Positions 27,509-38,378 of a stretch of 64,000 nucleotides of DNA are shown one piece after another. Below the pieces are notes generated by a model. The model saw only the letters and a program-made list of their open reading frames with translations, was not told where the DNA came from and searched no databases. The stretch comes from Nocardia sp. alder85J (GTDB lineage: Bacteria; Actinomycetota; Actinomycetes; Mycobacteriales; Mycobacteriaceae), in contig NZ_JAIUCZ020000014.1 in assembly GCF_020176955.2 (NCBI RefSeq), forward strand, positions 186,001 through 250,000, in the 5' to 3' direction. Position numbers and translations under genes: made by a program. Position 1 is the first letter of the stretch. The number at the start of each line of letters is the position of its first letter.

Positions 27509-29322
27509 CTGCCAGGGTGAAGGGTTCTGACGCAGATAACGTGATCTTGCCGGTCGGCGTGTCACCGCAGGATCCGGCTCGGCATGGGTGAAGGTAACAG
27601 GCGTGCGTTGATCTTGTTCGAATCTTGTTGCCGCACGTGAACGATCTTCTGGTTCAGGGTGTTCGAGCCGAGGCCGATACCGTAGTTGTAGATGCAGTCG
27701 TTGCCACCTCGACGGCCCACTGCGTCGGATGCGGAACCCTCTCCGGTCGTGTGCATTCCCGGTATCGCCGCCAGCTCGCCGACGCTGCTGTCGCCGGGCG
27801 GAAGTTGGTACTGCGGTTGGTGGTGCGCCGGTTCTTCTGCGTGAATACCGGCTGCCGGGCAAAGACTTTCGCCGAACAAGTTGACGGGCTCACGGTGAAA
27901 CGGTCACGCCGTACCGATCAGCTGACCGCGATGCTCACCAGGATCGCGATAGCGCTGGCGGGACGAGCCGGTGCCCGGATGGCCGCCCAGCTGGGATTGC
28001 CGGCCAGCCGGGATACGCTGCTGCGGCTGATCCGTGCACTGCCCGATCCGCCGGTCGGTGCGATCACCGCGCTCGGAGTCGACGACTTCGCCGTCAAACG
28101 TTCCCGCAGGTACGCCACCATCTTGCTGGACATGGCCACCCACCGCCCCATCGACGTTCTAGACGGACGCGAGGCCGACCCGCTGGCGGCGTGGTTGTCG
28201 CAGCACCCGGAAATCGAGATCATCACCCGGGACCGGGCCAGCGCCTACAGCGAGGCCGCGCGCCGCGGCGCACCTCAGGCCACCCAATGCGCGGACAGGT
28301 GGCACCTGTGGCAGAACTTGTGCCAGGCCGTGGAGAAGACAGTGGTTGCCCATCGTCGATGTCTCACGCAATCATCAACGGCCAGAGCTGATCTCGGCGA
28401 CACCGGCCGCCGCGCTCCCGAAGCGGTCGCAGACGAGACCGTCGATGACACGACACCACTGCCCGAAGGTTATCGCGGTGGTGGATACGCGGGATTGCGT
28501 GCACGCGCGGTCGAACGGTACGAGGCGGTGCAACGGCTACGCGCCGAGGGTAAGGGCTTGCGCACCATCGCCAGAGAACTCGATATCGATCGCAAGACCG
28601 CGCGCCGGTTCGCTCTCGCCGCCGATCCGGACGACGTCATCGCCGCCGCGACGTCTCGCGCCACGATGATCGACGAGTTCACGCCGCATCTGCTCACCCG
28701 CTGGAACGCCGGACACACCAATGTCGCCGCCCTGATCACCGAACTGCGCGAACTCGGCTACCGCGGCAGCCCCAACAACGTCTACCGTTTCCCGCGGCCC
28801 TACCAGGCCAGCAAGCCATCCGCGCGACCAGCAGTGATCACGCCACCGAAAGCGAATATCAGGGCGGTGACCAGCTGGATCACCCGCCACCCGGACAACC
28901 TGCCCGACGCCGAAACACGCCAGCTCACCACGATTCTGACGTGCTGTCCCGAACTTGCCGCCGCCCGCCGTCACGTCGGCGCGTTCGCGGTCCTCATGCG
29001 CGACCGCCGCGGGGATCGCCTCCCGGAATGGATCGACAACGTCCGGGCCGATAACCTGCCTGCATTGCACGCGTTCGCCACCGGCCTCGAGCATGACTTC
29101 GCCGCTGTCACAGCAGGACTCACCCTGAACTGGAGTAACGGGCCGACCGAAGGCACTGTGAACAAGGTCAAGGCCCTCGAGAGGCAATGCTTCGGCAGAT
29201 CGAACCTGGACCTGCTCCGGAAGCGAATACTACTCAGCCACAACGAATCCGGCTCGAAAACAGAGATCCGGCGACCCGCGGACTGATCACGGTACCTGCG
29301 TCAGAACCCTTCCACCTGGCAG
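27509..29322 (+). mobile_element. ISL3-family insertion sequence
   Basis: Imperfect inverted repeats of about 38 bp: CTGCCAGGGTGAAGGGTTCT and onward at 27509, and the complement of CTGCCAGGTGGAAGGGTTCT ending at 29322, continuing as GACGCAG.TA.CGTGATC on both sides. One long transposase gene fills the element. I could not make out an 8-bp target duplication beyond the repeats. Confidence 0.82.
27625..29286 (+). CDS. ISL3-family transposase
   Basis: A 553-residue protein. The N-terminal zinc-finger-like region has Cys pairs (HCVGCGTLSGRVHSRYRR, then RRFFCVNTGCRAKTFAE). A DDE core follows with GVDDFAVKRSRRYATILLD, RDRASAYSEAARRGAPQA and ADRWHLWQNLCQ. An HTH of the type LRTIARELDIDRKTARRFA sits in the middle, and the typical NWSNGPTEGTVNKVKALER motif near the end carries the catalytic Glu. 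The frame is unbroken. The chosen TTG start is uncertain; GTG 27637 is also possible. Confidence 0.9.
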   Translation: MLPHVNDLLVQGVRAEADTVVVDAVVATSTAHCVGCGTLSGRVHSRYRRQLADAAVAGRKLVLRLVVRRFFCVNTGCRAKTFAEQVDGLTVKRSRRTDQLTAMLTRIAIALAGRAGARMAAQLGLPASRDTLLRLIRALPDPPVGAITALGVDDFAVKRSRRYATILLDMATHRPIDVLDGREADPLAAWLSQHPEIEIITRDRASAYSEAARRGAPQATQCADRWHLWQNLCQAVEKTVVAHRRCLTQSSTARADLGDTGRRAPEAVADETVDDTTPLPEGYRGGGYAGLRARAVERYEAVQRLRAEGKGLRTIARELDIDRKTARRFALAADPDDVIAAATSRATMIDEFTPHLLTRWNAGHTNVAALITELRELGYRGSPNNVYRFPRPYQASKPSARPAVITPPKANIRAVTSWITRHPDNLPDAETRQLTTILTCCPELAAARRHVGAFAVLMRDRRGDRLPEWIDNVRADNLPALHAFATGLEHDFAAVTAGLTLNWSNGPTEGTVNKVKALERQCFGRSNLDLLRKRILLSHNESGSKTEIRRPAD

Positions 29323-29960
29323 CCGACATGCCCGGACCCGAGCCCGACAGTCGTGCTGAGCGAGCAGTGTTGGGCGGCAGGCGGTTTCGTGTGCAGTGGT
29401 GCGTGATGAAGGTGTCGTGGGGTACGAACCGCGCGATCGCTTTCGCACAACTCCTGCCAGTGGATTCCATCCACCTCAGCGGATTCATACCTGTTCAACG
29501 TGATGCACAAGATGAGGAGCTTTACCGCCGTCCGCGCTGATGTGTGGATCCGGCTGGGCCGACGGGCGAGAACCAGATCAAGTGTCCGACCCGTCAACGA
29601 TCGGTGTGGTGATGGTGGCGCGGGCATCAGCCGGCGCACCGTGCAGCAGATGCGTATCTCGTACCCGGCGGATAAATCTGGAGCAGGCGAGGCGCACATT
29701 CCAGGGGCCACGGTGACTTCTCCACCACGGCAACCCGATCACACGCCAGGCGGCGTCACCTGGTCCGGGCACGACCGGGCTGTGGCATTGCAGAACGGGA
29801 TCGGTGTTCCCGCCACTGGCCGCCCGAACTGGCGGCGGACCGGGATTCATCGGCGGTGCCGTCTCGGGGAGGAGACGACACGACCGCATGCCGCTACGCC
29901 CGCAAGGGTGTCGATGCCGCCGTGTCGGCTGTCCAGGCCCCGTCACCTGTCACGCATCGG
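29323..29960. other. Gap between ISL3 and IS1182 sequences
   Basis: About 640 bases with several open frames on both strands but none with a recognisable family, good start or signal. Probably debris between two mobile elements. Confidence 0.45.
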
Positions 29961-31330
29961 TTACCCCGCCGACTCTGCCGGATCGGTCGACCTGTGTTCG
30001 CTGATCCCAGCGACCGAGATCGCTTCGATGGCCCACCGCACCAGTGTCACGCTGTCTGGTAACAGTACCCACCAGGACCGTAGCCGGGGAATTCCGTTGT
30101 GGTCCAGGTGGTTTTGGAAGGCCGTTGGTGGCCGGGCTGGGGATGGCTCGTCTGGCAGCCCTCCGGCGCTGAGTCGTTCGACGTTCACGGCGATGGCGAT
30201 GAATAGGTGCTGGACGTGGGCCTTGGCTTGGCCGCGGTAGCGGCATTGCCGCATGCCGTGCCCGTGCGCGAATTCGCAGACGGTGCCCTCGATCCCCGAA
30301 CGCACTGCATACCTGTGCTGCCAGGAGAGGCTCTGCTGCTCGGTTCGGGCCTGAACTTGCAGGTCGAGGAGCTCTCGCGGAGAAAATCCCACGTTGCGGG
30401 CGCCCTCGCGGGAGGTGGTGCACTTGCTGCGGACCGGGCACGGCCGGCACTGGGCTTTGGTGAACCGTGCCACGATCAGCGGGGCCGCGGTCGGTGACGA
30501 CGTCGGGTAGGGGCCGTGCCATCTGTTGCTGACCTGGCACTGCGGGCAGGTCACCTGCCGGCGGTCGAAGTCGAGGCGAAAGTCGTCGCGGCCGAAGCCT
30601 TCGTTCTCGCGGTGCTGGCGGGTGGGGTTGCCCGGCAGCGGCCCGCTGACGGTGACCTGGTGTTCGCGGGCTGCCTGCGCGACGTGGAGCAGGGAGGTAC
30701 AGCCGCCGTCGACCAGGTGCTCGGCGGGAAGCAGCGTGCGACGCTGCAGGCGGGTGTGGATTCCGGTGAGGGCCTGGGCATCGTTGGTGGTGGCCGGGTG
30801 GTGATCACGTTGGTGCCCTCGGGTGCGCGGTCTCGGTCAAATGGACCAGGAAACCCTTCTGCCTGGTGACTTGTCCCCGGCGCGCGTAGCGGGCCTGGAC
30901 GTCGTAGGGAGAAACGATCCGTCACCGCCGACGGCGGCAGACCGCCATCGGCGTCGGTGCGCCAGCGCAGGCGGCCCTTGTCGTCGCAGTAGCAGTTCTG
31001 CGCGACGATCTGCCGCAGAGCCTGTACCCGGGGGCCGGACAGGTAGTGCGGCTCGCGCTGCCGCAGATGCTCGAGCAGTCGCCAGGCGTCTTCCCCGGCG
31101 GTGAGGATCCTGGTCTCGGGGCGGGTCGGGTTCTTGCCCAGGCGCACCGGGCGGCCGTAACGGCGCCCCCGCTCCTGGTCGATCACCTCGGTCAGGACGT
31201 GCGGGGCACAGCGGGCAAGTTCTTCGAGTGCGGCGCGGACGGCCTCGGTGATCAGCTCAAGCCGGGTCAGGTCGTGTACCGCGGTCGGCACGTGGCATCC
31301 TGTTGCACAGGTTCTTTCGAATCCTCCGCA
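29961..31330 (-). pseudogene. IS1182-family transposase, 5'-truncated and frameshifted
   Basis: The minus strand reads TAVHDLTRLELITEAVRAAL, EDAWRLLEHL, then GPRVQALRQIVAQNCYCDD, and after shifts VQARYARRGQVTRQKGFLVH, HLVDGGCTSLLHVAQAAREH, and finally a block with CPVRSKCTTSREGARNVGF and EGTVCEFAHGHGMRQCRYRG. This is the standard order of IS1182-type transposases (family knowledge). Roughly the first 150-200 residues are missing and at least two shifts are present, so it is dead. The 3' end reads through into unrelated sequence to 29961. Confidence 0.82.
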
Positions 31331-31377
31331 TCGCCGGGCTGCTCATTCGCAGTCCGGGCACACCGGAAACATGCGGG

Positions 31378-31962
31378 TTATCCCGGGGGCATCCGCAGTG
31401 TCGCGGCCACTGCTAGCAGCTGTTCGGTCACCTGCTGCGGGTCGGCGGGGCCGTCGCTGTCGACCAGCCACTGACCGAACACCGCGAACACGCCACCGAC
31501 GAGGAAGGTCGTGATCGCGTCGGGATTGTTCAGATCCACACCCCCCCACACACGCCCGTCGAGTGCGCGCGCCGCACGCACCAGCCCGATCACTGCCTGT
31601 TTCAGCGGATACGCGCACGGCCCACTGAAAAGAGCCCGATAGAACGCCCGGTATCGAGCCAGGTGCTGTGCGGCGAGCAGGGTCAGCTCCCGGCCCTCTG
31701 CATCGCCGCCGCGGGCCAGCTGCGGGAACAACTCGCGCTCGATCAGATCGATCGCGGCAGCAACGAACAACGATTCCCGGTCCTGGAAATGCAGATACAG
31801 CGCCTGCCGGCTCATGTCTGCCGCATCGGCGACATCGGTCACCGGCACCGCGGTCGTGCCCCGCTCCGATACCACGCGTACCGCGGCCGCGAACAACGCC
31901 GCCCGCGACCTGCGCACACGCCGATCCTGACCAACTGGTTTCGGTTCGGAGTCCAGGCGCAC
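31378..31962 (-). CDS. TetR-family transcriptional regulator
   Basis: A 194-residue repressor. The HTH lies at about residues 17-65: RRSRAALFAAAVRVVSERG, then PVTDVADAADMSRQALYLHF and the usual RE-SLF helix. The C-terminal domain is all-helical with a Trp/Phe-rich ligand side. GTG 31962 is taken as the start. Upstream, the AT-rich ACATATAAGTAACAACCGTC (31981-32000) is a likely promoter/operator. No enzyme gene is adjacent; the closest divergent unit is the esterase gene 860 bp away. Confidence 0.85.
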   Translation of the reverse strand: MRLDSEPKPVGQDRRVRRSRAALFAAAVRVVSERGTTAVPVTDVADAADMSRQALYLHFQDRESLFVAAAIDLIERELFPQLARGGDAEGRELTLLAAQHLARYRAFYRALFSGPCAYPLKQAVIGLVRAARALDGRVWGGVDLNNPDAITTFLVGGVFAVFGQWLVDSDGPADPQQVTEQLLAVAATLRMPPG

Positions 31963-32822
31963 GACTCGATGCTAGGCATCAGACATATAAGTAACAACCG
32001 TCAAGACCAGACATGGACGCCGCGGCGATCTGCCCTGCCGCGCGGCGCCGCCACACCCCGACGAAAGCTCGATGACGCAGTTACCGCAGGCGCCCGATCG
32101 AGCCGGCGCCGTGCGGGGATGCGGATCCCCGCCGTGCAACGCCGGCGCGAGATCGAAAGCGGCGTCGACGATCGAATGCCGGTGGCGGGCTGGCCTCGAT
32201 CGCAAATACCGGCCGGAGCCCCGGGCGCCTGACGATCTGCTGCGGGCCTCCACCCGTCACGTCACGGTGACGGCACCGTACAACACTGTCCGGTTTAGTC
32301 CTGATCGGCACTCGCCGTGCGGTGCTACATGCAGCTGACCGGGCCCCTGGGAGTTTCCATCGGTCTGTAGATGCCATGTGCCGCGGCCCGTTGGACGGAC
32401 GGGTGCCGGACCATCCTCCGATGGTAGACACCAGTAGACTAATTGACAGATGTCAATCCGACTATTAGATTCTCGATTGCCGCGAGTGTCGGTACTCGCC
32501 GCTGGTAGCCGGTTCCGGCCGGTGAGGTGGTGGCGCGGCCACCCGCGTTGGGAAGGAATGTCCGCAGTGTTGCTGATGACAGGTCCTCCGTGGGCATTCC
32601 GGTGCGTTTGTCGTGACACAACGCATCGCGACCGGCCACATGGGTGCCCGTCGGCGAGGCCCGACACTCGCGGACTGTCGCGCTCCTATGCCCGCGATGG
32701 CGATCGGCGGTGCGCTGCGTCGCGGTTGACCCCATCACTGCGCGCGCGTCGATCCTGTCGCGCCGGTCCCGGGTGGAAGCGATGATCCAGACCGTTCCGC
32801 ACGATTCTGCAGAGGAAATTTC
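31963..32822. other. Long divergent intergenic region (TetR / esterase)
   Basis: About 860 bases between divergent genes. I see a TetR-proximal AT-rich patch and the palindrome at 32442-32457. Long open frames on both strands show no family resemblance. Confidence 0.5.
32442..32457. promoter_or_regulatory. Palindrome ATTGACA-GA-TGTCAAT
   Basis: Two perfect 7-bp arms around a 2-bp centre, in a locally AT-rich stretch (AGTAGACTAATTGACAG…). TTGACA would also serve as a -35. It could be the operator of the nearby TetR protein or another dimeric regulator, controlling the esterase gene downstream. The assignment is inference. Confidence 0.5.
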
Positions 32823-33869
32823 ATGCCCGATGTCGCTGTCTGCTCACAGAACTCCGGATCCTGGCGCACGCCCCGCACATCGCTCGCCGACTGGCGCCTG
32901 CGGCAAGCCGCCACGATCGCGGCAGCGGTGATCTCGCTGGCGACGGCGGCGATGGCGGGCCCCGCGGGCGCCGGAGAGCCTGCCCCGGCGGCGTCTGCGG
33001 GGTGCGCTGCCGCTGCCACCGGGCCCGGTCAGACCACCGAGCAGTTCACTGCGGCCGGGAAATCGGGAACCTATATCCAGGATGTGCCGGACCTCGACCG
33101 GCCGGCTCCTGTCGTGGTCGATCTGCACGGATACATGGAAACGGCCGAGATAGCGCACGACATCTCCGGCTTCGGCCGTTTCGGCGCCGACCACGGGTTC
33201 GTGACGATCACCCCACAACTCGATGAGCCCGGTCTGCCACGGTGGGATTTCGCGCAGCACAGCACCGATGTCAGTTATATCGCCGAGTTGCTGACACATG
33301 TGCAGTCGACGCTGTGCACCGATCTGCGCCGGGTATACGTCGTCGGAATGTCGATGGGGGCGTTCACCACCTCGTCGCTGGCCTGCCAGCTCGCCGACCG
33401 GATAGCCGCCGTCGGTATGGTGGCGGGCCTACAGGATTTCGACTGGTGCCATCCCAGCCGCCCGGTCCCCGTGGTCGCGTTCCACGGCACAGCCGACCCG
33501 ATCGTCGCCTACACCGGCGGCTGGGCCGCCAACGGCACACTTCTCCCACCGCCGACCGGTTCGGCCGACGGTGTCCCGCTCGACGGCCCAGGTCCTCAGA
33601 GTGTCCCGGCCAACGCCGGCGCCTGGGCCCGCCGCGACGGATGCGACCCCCAGCCGGACATCCGGCAGATCGCGGCCGACGTCACCGTGACCGACTACCG
33701 CTGCCCCTCCGCCGGCACAGTGGCGCTGTACTCGGTCACCGGCGGCGGGCACAGCTGGCCGGGCACCACCTCCATGTGGTATCCGGAGCAATACACCGGC
33801 GCGACCACACACTCCATCGATGCCACCGCGATCGCCTGGGACTTCTTCCGGGCTCACTCACTGCCGTGA
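32823..33869 (+). CDS. Secreted esterase, PHB-depolymerase/feruloyl-esterase (CE1-like) family
   Basis: A 348-residue exported hydrolase. A long N-terminus with Arg residues precedes the hydrophobic core AATIAAAVISLATAAMAG and a signal cleavage near AGA-GEP. The triad is clear: nucleophile Ser177 in VVGMSMGAF, Asp225 in FHGTADPIV, and His310 in GGGHSWPG. VVVDLHGYMETAE holds the oxyanion residues. Six or more cysteines suggest disulfides. The family (LpqC-like) acts on aryl or polymer esters outside the cell. GAGGA lies 6 nt before the ATG. Alone in its unit; the 3' end faces a decayed regulator copy. Confidence 0.88.
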   Translation: MPDVAVCSQNSGSWRTPRTSLADWRLRQAATIAAAVISLATAAMAGPAGAGEPAPAASAGCAAAATGPGQTTEQFTAAGKSGTYIQDVPDLDRPAPVVVDLHGYMETAEIAHDISGFGRFGADHGFVTITPQLDEPGLPRWDFAQHSTDVSYIAELLTHVQSTLCTDLRRVYVVGMSMGAFTTSSLACQLADRIAAVGMVAGLQDFDWCHPSRPVPVVAFHGTADPIVAYTGGWAANGTLLPPPTGSADGVPLDGPGPQSVPANAGAWARRDGCDPQPDIRQIAADVTVTDYRCPSAGTVALYSVTGGGHSWPGTTSMWYPEQYTGATTHSIDATAIAWDFFRAHSLP

Positions 33870-33989
33870 TCCGGGCCTTCCCCGCCGACCCATTCGGACC
33901 CCGGCGGAGAATCTGCTCGACTGGCCACGCTGCCCGAGCGCGGCCCTGCGTGCGCGTGACGTTGCCCCCGGCGTACCCGTGAGACAGCG

Positions 33990-34480
33990 TCGCGTACGTG
34001 CCGACCGACGTACACAGGTGTATCGCCTGTGGTGGGAATACGTCGCATCCGCCGACGAGGGTGCACCGGCGGACCGGTGTGTCGACCAGGCGTACCGCAC
34101 CGCGTAACAATGGTCCGCCGGAGGTCTGCCGTACCGGAAAGCACAGCTGGCGATGCAGGACGCCCTGCCTGTATCGCTTGTCCGACCGCGCGGTCGAATA
34201 CCAGATCACCCGAACAGGCCCGGCCCGTGACCGGCTGGCCGCGATTCTCGATCCGCTCGACGACCATCCCGGCCTGCTCACCGTGGCGGCCTGCCATCCG
34301 CACCGACGGTGTCCAGGTGCGTACCGCACTACTGCTCGGGATACACCCGATGACGCTGGTGAGCCGTTACGACGGATACGAGCGCTGATCGGGCTCGAAT
34401 CAACGAACCTTCCGGCCGCTGCGCGCCGCACTCGTCGCCCGTACGACACGGCTCGCGACAACCAGCGGGCGCGCAGCGGT
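33990..34480 (+). pseudogene. PucR-type regulator, internally deleted copy
   Basis: A decayed paralogue of the gene at 43619-44863. The 5' part (VYRLWWEYVASADEGAPADR, then after a stop QWSAGGLPYRKAQLAM) matches its residues about 30-80. The 3' part (ARDRLAAILDPLDDHPGLL, then QVRTALLLGIHPMTL) matches its residues about 265-340. Some 180 codons between them are deleted, and there are stops and shifts. The region from 34480 to 34881 holds nothing I can name. Confidence 0.8.
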
Positions 34481-34881
34481 CGACGAGCGCAGTAGCGGTC
34501 ACCCGGCCCGCCGGTATCACGCTCACTCGAGCTGGAACGCCTGTGCGACTGTCGCGCCGAAATATGGCCCAGACAACCGGGTTCAGTACCGGGGCGTGGT
34601 CACTCACGATCCGGCAGCGGAATTCGCGCGCCGGTATCGGCGGCGGGTGGGCCCCGATGTTGCCTACCAGGGCAACGCATCCGGCCGACTCAGGCGACAC
34701 CACTGTCTGCCTACCGCCGGTGGAGCCGCCGTGAAGCGGGTCCGGCGGCGGTACCGGTACGAACGACGGCTCCCGGCGGCCTCGGGTCCGCCGGGAGCCG
34801 CGCGCCGCGCGATACCCGCACAGGCGTGCCGTCCGAGTTCCGGTGGCGAGGACGTCGCGTTCGGCGCCGAAGCGGTCGCGA

Positions 34882-35199
34882 TCATGCGAATTCCACCGTG
34901 GTAGTGAAGATGTCCGCGAACCGGGGCTCGGTCTGCGCCTGCCGTCGGATCACGTCGAGCTCTCGCAGGCCAGCGGCGGTGATCACGTAGTAGCGGCGGG
35001 GCGGTCGCTTGCTCCGAATGTCCCCGGCGTCTTCCCACCCGTCGTCGAGCCACCCACGGGCCCGCATGCGGGCGAGGATCGGATGCAGTACACCCGACAC
35101 CACCCCCGACTTCTTGGACAGCTGGTAGCCCCAGTGTTTCCCGGTAGGGTCGTCCAGTAGTGCCACGGCCACCTGGACCATGGCGTACGTCTTCTTCAT
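34882..35199 (-). CDS. PadR-family transcriptional regulator
   Basis: A 105-residue winged-helix protein: AMVQVAVALLDDPTGKHWGY opens the fold, VVSGVLHPILARMRARGWL is the recognition helix, and PPRRYYVITAAGLRELD is the wing, all typical of short PadR proteins. AGGACG precedes the ATG. No obvious target gene is adjacent; the long AT-richer region upstream (35200-35830) may hold its operator. Confidence 0.88.
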   Translation of the reverse strand: MKKTYAMVQVAVALLDDPTGKHWGYQLSKKSGVVSGVLHPILARMRARGWLDDGWEDAGDIRSKRPPRRYYVITAAGLRELDVIRRQAQTEPRFADIFTTTVEFA

Positions 35200-36507
35200 C
35201 GCGTCCTATCGCTGACTTGGTCGTCGGTCGGGCTCGGACCGTCCCACGAGTGTTCGTTCCGATTGCCGAGACCGCCTTCGGTGACCGCAACGGCATCGGG
35301 CAGTGCACTTCGCGCGGGTGTTTCGGAAATGCGCCCCGCCGAGCACACCGCAGCTACCGTGGCAGATCGCATACCCGGTCGGCGCCGCGCGGCTTTCCGG
35401 AGGTCTCACGGCACTCGAATTCTGGTCCGTGCCCGAACCACGATCACGGCGGCATTCGTCGTCCAGGGGGTGACGAGGATGCCGTTCGGCCTTCTCTATG
35501 CGCCGAACGCAACCCAACAGCACGTTCTTTTGTCGAAGGAGTGCGTAAATCGGTGACATGGTTTTCCTCCGGTCCCGGCAGTGACCCACACCGCCCACCT
35601 CGCGGTGCGATCGGTCCTCCTTTCTCTCCACGACTCGTCTGCACCTCGATCGACGGAGAAGAGGTAACAGTCCGCCGGGCTTCGGACATGTCGACGTAAT
35701 TTCATCACCAATGCGAGTTCCGGTGGAGCCCATTGTCCGATTTCTGCGAGTGGTATTCATCTCCCGATGTACATCAACCTATCGGCGACGTGATGGCAAT
35801 CCTTTTAAAGGGTGACGGTCCTCTTATTTAATCGGCGAAGTCGCGGACAGGCGGTCCGGGCATCCGGGGCTTATGCAGGCGCGCTCTCGCGGTCCGGGCG
35901 GTACGCTCCCGATGTCGGCCCACCTCGGCGGTATGCGCGATCGAACGCGCCCTACCAGAGCGGCTTCTCACCTCAGCGTGCCACTGCGACCGCCGATTCC
36001 ACCCCGGCACCGTCACGTTCGCCGCACGGAACCACCGGCGATACCCGGATTCGCCGATTTCGGGGCGACCGCGGCGGGCGGGAGACAATGCGGAGCCGGC
36101 CGATCCTCCTCGAATACCGATCCACAGGCCGGATGAAGGGCCCCTATGGCGGGGTGTAACCACTCGAGGCATGTTTGGGACAGATGACAATCCCACTCGC
36201 CCGAAAGTCGATGGCGGTCACGCGGGCCGGCAAGAGTACTTCTCACCGGAAAATCGACACGGAGTGTCGGCGGCCTGCCGAAACGGCATCAGTCGGCAGG
36301 AAACGGACAGCGAGTTACCGGCGGGACACTGTGCGTGTTGGAATGGAAAGTGCGAACTCCGGCCGCCGTGTGACAGATACAACTCTCCCGAACCGGGTTC
36401 CGGAGGTCCGCAGGCGAACCGATCGATGGCGCCGTCCGTGGGCACCTTCCGGATGTCATCGGTGGGTGTCGCTGCGCATTCGATCAGACCGAAAGGGCGA
36501 TTTCGTC
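35200..36507. other. 1.3-kb region without a supportable gene
   Basis: Holds the PadR promoter side, a leader copy at 35620-35750 and the upstream region of the roadblock gene. A short AT-rich patch near 35790-35830 (CCTTTTAAAGGG, a 12-bp palindrome) could be a promoter or operator. The many open frames look random. Confidence 0.5.
35620..35750 (-). repeat. Shared leader, copy C
   Basis: Read on the minus strand: GCAGAAATCGGACAATGGGC, then about 85 bp later GAGAGAAAGGAGGACC. The same pair of blocks with similar spacing occurs at 38880-39025 and 56105-56242, both ahead of cholesterol-oxidase sequence. Here no such gene follows, so the downstream gene seems to have been lost. Confidence 0.55.
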
Positions 36508-36936
36508 ATGAGCACATCCGATTCGATGACTGCCGAGCTCCACGAACTGGGATGGGTACTCGCCGGGCTCCTCACGCCCGATACCCGATTTGCGGTTCTG
36601 CTCTCCGGCGACGGGCTTCGTATCGCACATGCCGGAAAGATCAGCGTCGTCAACGCGGAACGTTTCGCTGCCGCCGCGTCCGGGCTGCGGGCGCTGGGCC
36701 GGGCGCTGGGCGAATGCTCCGGTCCTGCCACCGGCACCGCGCGACAGAACATGATCGAGTACGACGGCGGAATGGTCTTCGTCACCACGGTCGGCAACGG
36801 CGCGGTGCTGGGAGTGTCCACCATCCGGGACGCGGAGGTGCACATCGTCGCACACCGGATGAACCGAGCGGCGGCACAACTGGGCCACCAACTCGCCGGC
36901 CTGCCCCGTCCGGGCTGGGCGGCGCGCATACCGTAA
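36508..36936 (+). CDS. Roadblock/LC7-domain protein
   Basis: A 142-residue cytoplasmic protein with the LC7 plan: an initial helix (MTAELHELGWVLAGLL), FAVLLSGDGLRIAHAG as the 'D.DG' strand pair, a central helix RFAAAASGLRALGRALGEC, then MIEYDGGMVFVTTVGNGAVL and the last helix with HRMNRAAAQLGHQLA. ATG 36508 follows GAAAGGG. Such proteins usually regulate small GTPases in conservon operons. Here the only neighbour is a convergent methyltransferase gene. A frameshifted copy is at 60790-61215. Confidence 0.85.
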   Translation: MSTSDSMTAELHELGWVLAGLLTPDTRFAVLLSGDGLRIAHAGKISVVNAERFAAAASGLRALGRALGECSGPATGTARQNMIEYDGGMVFVTTVGNGAVLGVSTIRDAEVHIVAHRMNRAAAQLGHQLAGLPRPGWAARIP

Positions 36937-37248
36937 CCGGCACGTTCCTGACCGGGTCGGTGAGGTTGCCGGCTACCTGCGATCGCACGGTCAGTTCATT
37001 GGGCGGGGAAGCCCGAGGATCCGGGTGCCGGTGCGCAATCCCGAATAGGCGCTGTTCCGGCGGAGGAATCGTCTACCGAGGTCGGCGAGGTATGCAGATT
37101 ATGGTCAAAAAGGTCGCGTCGCTGTTGCCTGGGCAGACCCGTCTTGCGTGCCGTGGCGCCGACCGCGCCTACGGGTGGCTGGGCGTACGGCACCGGCACT
37201 GTGCTGCTGCCGATTCGATCGGAGGCGACCTCTGAAGGCCGAATTGGG

Positions 37249-38073
37249 TCAGGGCTTGCGTGCGACGCCGACGAAGCAGCCGCGGCGGGCATAGCTTTCG
37301 AGGACCGGTCCGGTCGGGCGCCAATCACAGGCCTGCACGATTCCCGGCTCCACCAATTCCCAGCCGTCGAAAAAGGCGGTGAAATCATGTCTGCTGCGCA
37401 ACGTCGCGTGATCGGAGACCATCCAGTTGTATTCGTGGGTGTACTCGACGCCGCGGCGGGCCGTGCTCTCGTCGACGTCGCTGAGAGACACGTGGCTCAT
37501 AGCCACGTAGCTGCCTGCCGGCATCCGGTCTCGCAGCACTGCCATGATCCTGTGGGGCTGTTCGGTATCGGCGATGAAATGCCAGACCCAGACGATCAGC
37601 AGGCCTACCGGCTGGCCCGCGTCGATCAACCGGACGGTATCGGGGTGGTCCAGGATCGCGGCGGGATCGCGGAGATCGGCTTCGATGACAGCGGTGGTGT
37701 CCAGCACGCCTTGCCCGGTGAGCAGTTCATGATACCGAGTTACCGGATCGAGGTCGCGATCGACATACACCACACGCGTATCGGGGATGATCGTACGGGC
37801 GACCTCGTGCACGGTGCCGACTGTCGGGAGTCCTGCTCCGACGTCGAGGAACTGACGGATTCCCCGCTCGGCCATGAACGTGACGGCGCGGCGTAGGAAA
37901 CTCCTGTTGTAGTGTGCGAGTTTGTCGCCATCAGGCGCGATCCGGGCCAGCGCTTCACCGTAGACCCTGTCGATGCCGTAGAGCCCTTCACCGGTCAGTA
38001 GAAAATGGTAAATGCGCGCTGCCGACGGTGTATACGGGTCGACGTCGCGTGCATAGAATGCACCGTCATCCAC
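37249..38073 (-). CDS. SAM-dependent methyltransferase, DUF574 type
   Basis: A 274-residue protein of an actinobacterial methyltransferase family. The opening PYTPSAARIYHFLLTG is family-specific. SAM motif I is FLDVGAGLPT at 75-84, with the acidic residues of motif II in VVYVDRD at 101-107. ADLRDPAAILDHP and the aromatic VGLLIVWVWHFI strand follow. GTG 38073 has AAGGAGGGG 7 nt upstream. The substrate is unknown for the family. Convergent with the roadblock gene; the 36937-37248 gap between them has nothing I can name. Confidence 0.9.
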   Translation of the reverse strand: MDDGAFYARDVDPYTPSAARIYHFLLTGEGLYGIDRVYGEALARIAPDGDKLAHYNRSFLRRAVTFMAERGIRQFLDVGAGLPTVGTVHEVARTIIPDTRVVYVDRDLDPVTRYHELLTGQGVLDTTAVIEADLRDPAAILDHPDTVRLIDAGQPVGLLIVWVWHFIADTEQPHRIMAVLRDRMPAGSYVAMSHVSLSDVDESTARRGVEYTHEYNWMVSDHATLRSRHDFTAFFDGWELVEPGIVQACDWRPTGPVLESYARRGCFVGVARKP

Positions 38074-38378
38074 GATTCGCCCCTCCTTCCTTCCACACGG
38101 GCATCTGACTCCGATCCCACTGAATCATTTTCGCGCGGACCGCGTTACGCACATGGCATTCCTCGTTACCGGACCGAGGGTGGCTGAACACCATGGGCCG
38201 TCGGGACCGGTGACCCGACCATCGTGTGGGACGGCAGTGCGGGTCGGCCCGTACTCGTGCAGCGGACCGTGCACGCCCTGGTCACGCGGTTCGTGCAGTT
38301 TCGGCCGAGTGCACGTGTTGCTGTCTCTTCTGGAGTCGAACGTGAAGACGACCGAGCAGGATACAAGCCGCGTGTGGT